Translations under genes and position numbers: made by a program
In this document: in pieces, positions 1 to 5,148 of the stretch
Layout of the letters: each line of letters starts with the position of its first letter
How positions within the stretch are numbered: position 1 is the stretch's first letter
Notes under the pieces: model-generated
The model's database searches: none
The model's input: only the letters and a program-made list of their open reading frames with translations
Told to the model about the DNA's origin: nothing
NCBI GenBank assembly: GCA_031550095.1
Contig: JAVBOX010000152.1
Location: forward strand, 1 to 5,148
Length of the DNA: 5,148 nt
Direction: 5' to 3'
From: Avichristensenella sp031550095
Lineage (GTDB): Bacteria > Bacillota > Clostridia > Christensenellales > Aristaeellaceae

Positions 1-592
1 TCCGTTGAGGGGATTATACCATTTTTCTGCTTTTTTGTTTTCGTAAGCGTTTGCCCTGCTTGATCCCCACGCCGTCTCACGCTGCGGACGCTTTCCCCGT
101 CCATGCTGAATGAACCCTCGCAAAGGGCGGAAATGGAATGAATGAGGGCCTTAAGCTCCAAAGGGCCATATTCCTCCACAACTAGGCCAGTCACCTCGCA
201 AACGGATCCGTCGTGATTTCTCACAATGATCGATGTGAAATGCCCCTCCATCACCCCTATATCGACCATTTGGGGCGTTGCAAAGAAATTTGTTTCATCC
301 AGCATTTCCACCAAGGAAACCCATTCTCGTCTTCCCTGAGCCCCCGCTCCTCTTGAGCAAGCACGGCGTTGTCGTGCCGCCTGATCTCCTGAATGGAGAT
401 CGTCCCAGCATCCCAGGAAATCGTAACGGCAATATCGGTGATTTCCATTGCCGTTCCGAAAGACGGCGCAAATGTAAGCGCAACGCTTTTGACTGCGGCA
501 GGGTCTGTTGGCTGTGCCTGAGCAAAGGCCGGGCAATGGTTCGCAGAAGCCCACAACAAAACCATCATTATGGCAATTTAGAACAGCCTCAT
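1..592 (-). pseudogene. Decayed gene for a small exported protein of unknown family (nonsense codon plus frameshift, runs to the window edge)
   Basis: I do not recognise this gene. From ATG at 592 the frame reads MRLF, a TAA stop (580-578), then IAIMMVLLWASANHCPAFAQA, which together look like an export signal peptide with a cleavage site after AQA. The mature part includes VALTFAPSFGTAMEITDIAV and ISIQEIRRHDNAVLAQEERG, ending at REDE. Near 327 the frame becomes poor (WWKCW) and stops at 257. The neighbouring frame takes over at once with EWVSLVEMLDETNFFATPQ, then IIVRNHDGSVCEVTGLVVEEYGP-type sequence. A missing G in GACGAGGAATGG would explain the change. No stop is met before the left edge, so the true 3' end is unclear, and the tail beyond about 130 is lysine/arginine-rich and may not be coding. 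The layout (strand-rich N part, W..L..ML, DGS...V.G....EYGP, C-terminal helix) resembles small secreted DUF proteins of Bacillota, but this is only an impression. Translation from ATG 568 as an intact 103-aa protein is the alternative and is less likely. It follows yjfF by 73 bases on the same strand with no clear promoter of its own. Confidence 0.55.
13..21 (-). promoter_or_regulatory. Candidate extended -10 promoter directed off the left edge
   Basis: The minus strand reads TGGTATAAT at 21-13: a perfect TATAAT (18-13) preceded by TG and one base, the extended -10 form. It sits in an A-rich stretch (A-runs between about 22 and 41). A -35 at 17-bp spacing (AAAACA, 41-36) matches only weakly. 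It would start a transcript within a few bases of the left end, for a gene outside the window. Confidence 0.4.
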
Positions 593-647
593 GTCTTTAC
601 CTCCATTGGCTTCACACCACTTGGCCGTACAGAAAATGAGGCTGTTC
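581..647. repeat. Perfect 12-bp inverted repeat around the ribosome site of the broken gene
   Basis: GAACAGCCTCAT at 581-592 is repeated exactly in inverse as ATGAGGCTGTTC at 636-647, with a 43-base spacer. In the minus-strand RNA the second arm contains the ATG at 592-590 and the following three codons, and the GGAGG site (604-600) lies in the loop. Folding would therefore hide the start codon. No U-run follows, so a terminator role for the operon is not supported. Confidence 0.7.
600..604 (-). promoter_or_regulatory. Shine-Dalgarno site for the ATG at 592
   Basis: GGAGG at 604-600 lies seven bases upstream of ATG at 592-590, an ideal arrangement. The next in-frame ATG, at 568, has no comparable site. 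This marks 592 as the original start of the decayed gene and shows that the TAA at 580-578 lies inside it. Confidence 0.65.
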
Positions 648-665
648 CATATTTTCCCAAATCTC

Positions 666-1694
666 CTATTTTTTTCTCTTGTCGGTTCCTACCACCACAA
701 TCCGCTGCAGACCGACGAACAACAGCAGCAAAGCCCCAATGGCGATCCGCCCCCACCAGGACAGGAGCGTTCCGTTAAAGGTGATGATCGCGGGAATGAT
801 AGACTTGAGAAGTACTCCAAACAGGGTGCCGAACATGTACCCAACGCCGCCGGTCAAAAGCGTTCCGCCGATGACGGCGGAGGAGATCACATCCAGCTCC
901 GCTCCCTGCAGCGATAGGTTCCAGCCGCTGCCAATATACATGGCAAACGCGACCCCCGCCAGCACGGAGCAAAGGCCGTTAAACCCATAGACGAGAATCT
1001 TCGTCCGTCCTACCGGCAGACCCATGAGCTTGGCGCTCTGCTCGTTGCCGCCAATGGCATAAATGTTGCGGCCAAAGCGAGTGCGCTGAAGCATATAGGC
1101 GCCGATGAGGATCATCGAAAAAAACAGCAGCATGTTCAGGTTGATATAGGCAGAGGGCTTCACGTTGGGAATCTTCCACTTCCAGGAGGCCAGCGCGGAA
1201 AAGGCCGCGTTGGTGATGGCAATGGAGTCCCGGCTGATCAGTGCGCAAACACCCCGAGCCAAAAACATGCCCGTGAGGGTCGTTATGAAGGGCGGCACAT
1301 TGAGATAGTGAATCATGGCCCCCATAAGCAGGCCAAGGCTGACGCCGATCACTAGCGCAATGCCGACGCAGACAAACGGGTCCACCCCGAGAACTGAATT
1401 TCCGTAAGCGATGATCATGCCGGTTAGGGAAGCCACCGCGCCTACAGACAGGTCGATGCCCCCGGTGATCAGCACCATGGTCATGCCGACGGCGGAGATG
1501 CCGATATAGGCATTGTCAATGAACAGCACAAGGAACGTGCGAAGGGTTGTAAAGCCCTTATGGCCGTACAGCAGTGCGCCAACGGCATAGGTCAGGAGGA
1601 AAACACCGACGGTGGCATATACCATAATATACTTTGGGTTCAGCAAGCGCTGAAGGATGGGACGGCGGTCCGGCGATCCTTTGGGGCTAAGCAC
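666..1694 (-). CDS. yjfF: Sugar ABC transporter permease, YjfF-like
   Basis: The second membrane permease of the importer, RbsC/BPD_transp_2 family, expected to pair with the YtfT-like protein. From GTG at 1694 it has 342 residues (345 from GTG at 1703); E. coli YjfF has about 331. Numbering from 1703, blocks typical of YjfF are TDN/IDNAYIGISAVGMTMVLITGG (62-82) running into IDLSVGAV (83-90), PPFITTLTGMFLARGV (137-152), ASWKWKIPN (172-180), RTRFGRNIYAIGGN (207-220), ELD.ISSAVIGGTLLTGGVG (269-288) and FNGTLLSWWGRIAIGALLL (309-327). About nine or ten membrane segments are evident. It overlaps the upstream permease by 8 bp and is the last intact gene of the operon. It ends GTDKRKK then TAG, with an A7 run directly before the stop. 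A single-base slip there opens the -1 frame for 26 more codons (see findings). Loss of this subunit would be expected to stop import. Confidence 0.93.
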   Translation of the reverse strand: MLSPKGSPDRRPILQRLLNPKYIMVYATVGVFLLTYAVGALLYGHKGFTTLRTFLVLFIDNAYIGISAVGMTMVLITGGIDLSVGAVASLTGMIIAYGNSVLGVDPFVCVGIALVIGVSLGLLMGAMIHYLNVPPFITTLTGMFLARGVCALISRDSIAITNAAFSALASWKWKIPNVKPSAYINLNMLLFFSMILIGAYMLQRTRFGRNIYAIGGNEQSAKLMGLPVGRTKILVYGFNGLCSVLAGVAFAMYIGSGWNLSLQGAELDVISSAVIGGTLLTGGVGYMFGTLFGVLLKSIIPAIITFNGTLLSWWGRIAIGALLLLFVGLQRIVVVGTDKRKK

Positions 1695-2763
1695 GGAGAT
1701 CACCCCCTGTCACGGCGGCCACTTGCTCTCCACGCCTGGCGAACCATTTGCGCACAGGCTCGGACTGGAGTATGATAACTACGGCGACGATCAGTGCCTT
1801 GAAGGCCAAAGTCGCCTCCGCGGCAATGCCGAAATAATATACAAAGGTGATGATGGTGCGGATAATCAGGGAGCCAATGACCGTTCCTCCCAGGTTGAAT
1901 TTGCCGCCGGACATGCTGGTGCCTCCGATAACCACCGCCAAGATAGCGTCCAGCTCATAGTTGAGCCCAGCATTGTTGGAATCATTGGAAGAAATGCGGC
2001 TTGCGTATATCAACCCCGCCACACCGGCCAAAAATCCACATAGCGTGTATACCAGCATCAGGATACGGCGGCTATTCAAGCCGGACATCCGGCTGGCGCT
2101 GGAGTTAATGCCGACCGATTCCACGAAAAGTCCCAAGGCGGTTTTCCGGGTCAATAGGATGACAAGGGCAACCACCACCACAGAGATGATCAAAGGCATT
2201 GGCAAAAACAGAAAGCTTCCCTGGCCGATAAAGCGGAAAGGGGTAAAGAGGGTGGTCATCTGCTTGCCGTCCGTAATGACCTGGGCAATCCCGCGCCCAG
2301 CCACCATGAGGATCAGCGTCGCGATGATGGGCTGCATGCCCATTCTGGAAATCAGCAGCCCGTTAAATGCCCCCATGGCGGTGCAGATGACGAGCGCCGC
2401 CAATATCACCAGGATAAGAGGCGTTATGGACCAATCCCCCGGCGTAGGGTAAAGCGTAAGATCCCAGCGCATAAGCCGCAGCGCAATGGAACCGGCCACC
2501 GCCACCAAGGCGCCTACGGACAAGTCCGTCCCCCCGGTGGCGATGACCAATGTCATGCCCACGGCGATGATCGTGATCTCCGCCGAGCGGTTCAGAATGT
2601 CGATAAGAGAGCCGTATAGCATGCCCGTGCTCGGCTGATAGCTAATGCTGAAAAAGGCGGGCCGGATGATGAGGCAGACCAAAAGGATCAGCATTTCGGC
2701 GATCACCGCCCAAGCCACCTTGGACCGAAGAACCAGCCTTAGCTTGTTCGTAAATCCCTTCAC
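1687..2763 (-). CDS. ytfT: Sugar ABC transporter permease, YtfT-like
   Basis: An inner/cytoplasmic membrane permease of the RbsC/BPD_transp_2 family, forming the sugar channel together with the following permease. It has 358 residues, close to E. coli YtfT (about 341). Hydrophobic segments lie roughly at 17-38, 61-76, 82-97, 114-137, 146-164, 184-204, 233-254, 271-283, 291-311 and 318-333. Diagnostic blocks are SLIDILNRSA (52-61), GMTLVIATGGTDLSVGAL (69-86), ATLILMVAGRGIAQVIT (148-164), LLTRKTALG (203-211) and NNAGL.YELDAILAVVIGG (263-281), the last containing the EAA-like coupling region. All correspond to YtfT. The start is GTG at 2763-2761, within GTGA shared with the ATPase stop. It is supported by GGAGGTGAT with GGAGG at 2775-2771, seven bases away. 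The C-terminal codons overlap the start of the next permease. Nothing looks damaged; specificity for galactofuranose is inferred from synteny and similarity. Confidence 0.93.
   Translation of the reverse strand: MKGFTNKLRLVLRSKVAWAVIAEMLILLVCLIIRPAFFSISYQPSTGMLYGSLIDILNRSAEITIIAVGMTLVIATGGTDLSVGALVAVAGSIALRLMRWDLTLYPTPGDWSITPLILVILAALVICTAMGAFNGLLISRMGMQPIIATLILMVAGRGIAQVITDGKQMTTLFTPFRFIGQGSFLFLPMPLIISVVVVALVILLTRKTALGLFVESVGINSSASRMSGLNSRRILMLVYTLCGFLAGVAGLIYASRISSNDSNNAGLNYELDAILAVVIGGTSMSGGKFNLGGTVIGSLIIRTIITFVYYFGIAAEATLAFKALIVAVVIILQSEPVRKWFARRGEQVAAVTGGDLRA
1695..1708 (-). promoter_or_regulatory. Ribosome binding site that sets the yjfF start
   Basis: AGGGGGTGATC (1708-1698) matches the ideal anti-16S sequence AGGAGGTGATC at ten of eleven positions and sits eight bases (counted from AGGGGG) before GTG at 1694. 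The more upstream in-frame GTG at 1703 lies inside this site and has no purine-rich site of its own, so 1694 is the better start. Confidence 0.7.
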
Positions 2764-4277
2764 TGAATCACCTCCACTCTGCTATCTCCAGCAATGACGG
2801 CCAGTATTTCCGCTTGGGTAGCGGTATCGTCGGAAAGTTCCCCAGCCTTTTCCATGTCGCGCATGACGATGATCCGGTTTGAGCAGCGGATGACCTCGTC
2901 CAGCTCGCTGGAGATAAAGATCATGGCGATGCCCGATTCACACATCTCAATCATCATCCGCTGAATCTCCGCCTTGGCGCCGATGTCGATGCCACGGGTG
3001 GGCTCATCCAGGATGAGCAGGTCCGGCTCTGTGGCCATCCAGCGGGCCAAAATGATCTTCTGCTGGTTCCCGCCGGAGAGCTCCGCCACCTTTTTATCGG
3101 CATCTGGGGTGGCAATGGCCAAAAGCTTGATATACTTCTCAGCCAGCGCTTCTTGTTCCGCGCGGCTCATAGGCCGCATCATCCCCCTGCGAGACTGAAG
3201 GGCCAGCATAATGTTCTCCCGAACGCTCAGATCCCCGATAATGCCGTCCCGCTTTCGGTCCTCCGGGCAGAAGGCAAAGCGGTGTTCAATGGCGTCCCGG
3301 GGGGTTTTGATCTGCACGGGCTTTTCCTTGACCTTCAGCTCCCCTCTCTGGGGGCGAACAACGCCAAAGAGCATTTCGGCGGTTTCCGTGCGGCCAGAAC
3401 CCAGGAGGCCCGCGAAGCCCACCATTTCCCCGGATTTTACGGAGAAGGAAATATCGGCGACGCTCCCCGCCGTGCCAAGATGGGAAGCGGCCACCATTTG
3501 CTTTGCGTTCTCCCGCTGGGTCGCCCGCTTTAAATTAAAGATTTCGTCCATGTCCTTGCCGATCATCCGGGTCACCAGTTCCAGCTTGGTAATCTCCTTC
3601 GCCTCATACTCGCCCACCAGCAGGCCGTTGCGCAAAATGGTGATCCGGTCGGAGATAGCAAAAACCTGGTCTAAAAAGTGGGTGATGAACACGATGCCCA
3701 TGCCCTCTTTTTTAAGCTCCCTCATAACAAAAAAGAGCCGTTGCACCTCATTTTCATCCAGTGAAGAGGTCGGCTCATCCAGGATCAGTATTTTCGCCCG
3801 CACATCCACGGCTCTGGCTATGGAGACGATCTGCTGGATGGCTGTGGAATAAGAGGAGAGGGGCCGCGTTACATCAATATGCACATCAAACCGGGCAAGA
3901 ATGTTCACCGCCCGGGCATTGAGGGTTTTCCAATCCACTTGACCGAACCGCATGGGCTGACGCCCAACGAAAATATTTTCCGCCACGGAAAGGTTAGGGC
4001 ACAGGTTTACCTCTTGATACACGGTGCTGATGCCCATCTGAATGGCCGCCTGAGGTGAGGCTGGGATTATTTTCTCACCGCGCAGCATGATGGTGCCCGC
4101 GTCCATGCGGTGCACCCCTGTCAGGCATTTGATGAGGGTCGATTTCCCGGCGCCGTTTTCTCCCAGCAGCGCGTGAATCTCCCCTTCTCGAAGAAAAAAG
4201 TCCACCTCATTGAGGGCTTTGACGCCTGGGAAAGCTATTTCGATCCCACGCATTTCCAACAACAGGTTTTCGGTCAC
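2760..4277 (-). CDS. ytfR: Sugar ABC transporter ATP-binding protein, two fused nucleotide-binding domains (YtfR-like)
   Basis: A cytoplasmic ATPase that energises sugar import by docking on the two permeases encoded next. Its 505 residues fit the family of fused double-domain sugar ATPases (RbsA/MglA/AraG/YtfR). Domain 1 has Walker A GENGAGKST (39-47), Q-loop VYQEVNLCPNLSVAENIFVG (86-105), Walker B LILDEP (164-169) and H-loop His200 in FITHFLDQV. Domain 2 has a degenerate Walker A, AGLLGSGRTETAE (289-301), lacking the lysine, a canonical signature LSGGNQQK (400-407) and Walker B LILDEPTRGID (421-431). Its H-loop position is Ser in ISSEL. An active first and impaired second site is normal for this family. 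The blocks FCPEDRK.DGII and SVRENI.LALQ..RG match E. coli YtfR closely. The start is GTG at 4277, with AAAGGGG (4292-4286) eight bases upstream. The stop TGA overlaps the next gene's GTG as GTGA, indicating translational coupling. Confidence 0.95.
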   Translation of the reverse strand: MTENLLLEMRGIEIAFPGVKALNEVDFFLREGEIHALLGENGAGKSTLIKCLTGVHRMDAGTIMLRGEKIIPASPQAAIQMGISTVYQEVNLCPNLSVAENIFVGRQPMRFGQVDWKTLNARAVNILARFDVHIDVTRPLSSYSTAIQQIVSIARAVDVRAKILILDEPTSSLDENEVQRLFFVMRELKKEGMGIVFITHFLDQVFAISDRITILRNGLLVGEYEAKEITKLELVTRMIGKDMDEIFNLKRATQRENAKQMVAASHLGTAGSVADISFSVKSGEMVGFAGLLGSGRTETAEMLFGVVRPQRGELKVKEKPVQIKTPRDAIEHRFAFCPEDRKRDGIIGDLSVRENIMLALQSRRGMMRPMSRAEQEALAEKYIKLLAIATPDADKKVAELSGGNQQKIILARWMATEPDLLILDEPTRGIDIGAKAEIQRMMIEMCESGIAMIFISSELDEVIRCSNRIIVMRDMEKAGELSDDTATQAEILAVIAGDSRVEVIQ

Positions 4278-4326
4278 GGCAAACGCCCCTTTGCGTCAAT
4301 TTTCGCAAGGAAAAGCTCCATCTACC

Positions 4327-4362
4327 CATGTAGGGCTGCCGCAGTGCGACAGCCCCGACATG
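4327..4362 (-). promoter_or_regulatory. Intercistronic hairpin between receptor and ATPase genes
   Basis: In the minus-strand transcript GGGCTGTCGC (4355-4346) pairs with GCGGCAGCCC (4342-4333) around an ACT loop, giving a 10-bp stem with one G-U pair. CATGT (4362-4358) and ACATG (4331-4327) add five more pairs beyond a small bulge. No U-run follows, so it does not look like a simple intrinsic terminator. It lies 42 bases beyond the receptor stop and 49 before the ATPase start. This is the usual place for an RNA-stabilising or partial-termination element that raises receptor level over membrane components, as known for malE-malF and many binding-protein operons. That role is inferred. Confidence 0.65.
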
Positions 4363-4404
4363 TTCGGTAAACGCGCGATCCGACAGCCACTTGGATCTTT
4401 CAGA

Positions 4405-5148
4405 TCAATACTGGCGCTCTCCAATGGCGTCTTCCGCCTTGATGGTGGTCAGGCCTTCGGCGTATTCAATGCCGCCGGTGATGTCATAGGCATACTCGAT
4501 GGTGACCGTCCGCTTGTCAACCGCTTCTTTGGCTTCCAGCTTATTGATCACATCCACCACCTGGTTGCCCAGCAGGGGGCTGCACTCGATGGAGCAATTG
4601 AGTTCGCCGGCGACCATGGCGTCAAAGGCGGCCTTCACGGCGTCGGCGGAGATGATGATGATATCCTCGCCTGGCTTCAGGCCCGCGGCCTTGATGGCGT
4701 CGATGGCGCCAAGGGCCATGTCATCGTTATGGGCCCAGAGCACGTCGATCTTATCTACGCTCTTCAGGAAAGATTCCATGACCGCCTGACCTTCAGCACG
4801 GGTGAAGTTGCCGGTCTGGGTGGCGACGATCTTGAAGTTGTCATGCCCGTCAAGCGCTTCGCGAATGCCGTTATAGCGGCCGGTGGCGGCGTCGGCGCCC
4901 GTGGTGCCCTGGAGCTCGACGATGTTGATTTCATCGTTTCCGCGGCCAACGCTCTCCATATAGTTCATGATCCAGCGGCCTGCCCTGCGGCCTTCCTCCG
5001 GGAAGTCGGAACCCATGAACGTGACATAGAAGTCATCTCCCAACTGGGTCTCCGGGAAACGGTCGATGAGGATCAGCGGAATGCCTTCGTCAACGACTTC
5101 CTTGAGGACTTCATCCCAGCCGGTGGTGACGATGGCGGTGAACACGAT
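4405..5148 (-). CDS. ytfQ: Sugar ABC transporter substrate-binding protein, YtfQ-like (5' end cut by window edge)
   Basis: This is the receptor of a sugar ABC importer, exported and probably membrane-anchored or periplasmic, which hands its ligand to the permeases encoded downstream. The frame stays open to base 5148, so the first visible codon is internal; by comparison with E. coli YtfQ (about 318 aa) roughly 80-100 N-terminal residues, including the signal peptide, are missing. The 247 visible residues are the second half of a type I (RbsB/LacI-like) fold. Numbered from the window edge, the YtfQ-like blocks are TTGWDEVLKE (8-17), GIPLILIDR (22-30), VELQGTTGA (77-85), NFTRAEGQ (114-121) with VMESFLK (123-129), and AHNDDMALGAI (139-149) followed by AAGLKPG (154-160). 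It ends in TGA after ...GERQY. The match to YtfQ is clear from recalled sequence; galactofuranose as ligand is inferred from the E. coli protein and was not tested here. Ribose, arabinose or another sugar remains possible. Confidence 0.9.
   Translation of the reverse strand: MVFTAIVTTGWDEVLKEVVDEGIPLILIDRFPETQLGDDFYVTFMGSDFPEEGRRAGRWIMNYMESVGRGNDEINIVELQGTTGADAATGRYNGIREALDGHDNFKIVATQTGNFTRAEGQAVMESFLKSVDKIDVLWAHNDDMALGAIDAIKAAGLKPGEDIIIISADAVKAAFDAMVAGELNCSIECSPLLGNQVVDVINKLEAKEAVDKRTVTIEYAYDITGGIEYAEGLTTIKAEDAIGERQY

Noticed and set aside
257..568. Intact 103-aa protein from ATG 568
   Set aside because: It lacks a ribosome site, its signal sequence lacks a charged start, and its last ~20 residues (W/C-rich) look like out-of-frame sequence while the adjacent frame is protein-like. 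It is better treated as part of the decayed gene.
612..650. Twelve-codon frame MEQPHFLYGQVV on the minus strand after yjfF, as a leader peptide
   Set aside because: It has only a weak, badly spaced ribosome site (GGAG about 14 bases away) and no attenuator-like structure with a U-run. It is more likely chance.
278..917. Plus-strand open frames at 278-778 and 591-917
   Set aside because: They run antisense to the decayed gene and to yjfF, have proline/arginine-rich composition typical of shadow frames, and show no domain or convincing ribosome site.
1657..2452. Plus-strand open frames at 1657-2043 and 1961-2452
   Set aside because: They lie wholly opposite the well-supported YtfT-like permease and have no recognisable motif.
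3153..3852. Plus-strand open frames at 3153-3533 and 3211-3852
   Set aside because: They are antisense to the ATPase gene, whose conserved motifs fully explain the region.
2760..4277. Missing lysine in the second Walker A and weak LSGGQ signature in the first domain as a defect
   Set aside because: Both are usual for fused sugar ATPases such as YtfR, RbsA and MglA and do not indicate inactivation.
4377..4397. GATCC...GGATC short hairpin after the receptor gene as its terminator
   Set aside because: The stem is only 5 bp with an 11-base loop and no U-run; the larger hairpin at 4327-4362 is the notable structure.

Overview
The window looks like part of a bacterial chromosome. Its moderately GC-rich composition, strong Shine-Dalgarno sites (AGGAGG-type) and frequent GTG starts would suit a Bacillota/Clostridia-type gut or environmental bacterium. 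That placement is an inference, because no phylogenetic marker is present. All recognisable genes lie on the minus strand and read from right to left.

From about 4405 to 5148 there is the 3' part of a periplasmic-binding-protein-type sugar receptor, cut by the right edge. After a 127-bp gap holding a strong hairpin come a two-domain sugar ABC ATPase (2760-4277) and two membrane permeases (1687-2763 and 666-1694). The last three overlap or abut one another (GTGA overlap; 8-bp overlap), so they form one translationally coupled operon. Sequence blocks and gene order match the Escherichia coli galactofuranose importer ytfQ-ytfR-ytfT-yjfF. The receptor would capture a furanose or pentose-like sugar outside the membrane, YtfT and YjfF would form the heterodimeric channel, and YtfR would power transport with ATP. 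The hairpin between the receptor and ATPase genes is well placed to let the receptor be made in excess.

The left 592 bases hold no intact gene. They carry the remains of a small exported-protein gene on the same strand. It has a good ribosome site and an ATG at 592, an in-frame TAA at codon 5, and a -1-type frame change near 327. Protein-like sequence then continues in another frame towards the left edge. A perfect 12-bp inverted repeat (581-592 / 636-647) brackets the ribosome site of this broken gene. An extended -10 promoter sequence at 13-21 points off the left end.

I found no CRISPR, mobile element, tRNA or rRNA, and no clear novel system. The most unexplained part is the decayed gene and the junction between it and yjfF.
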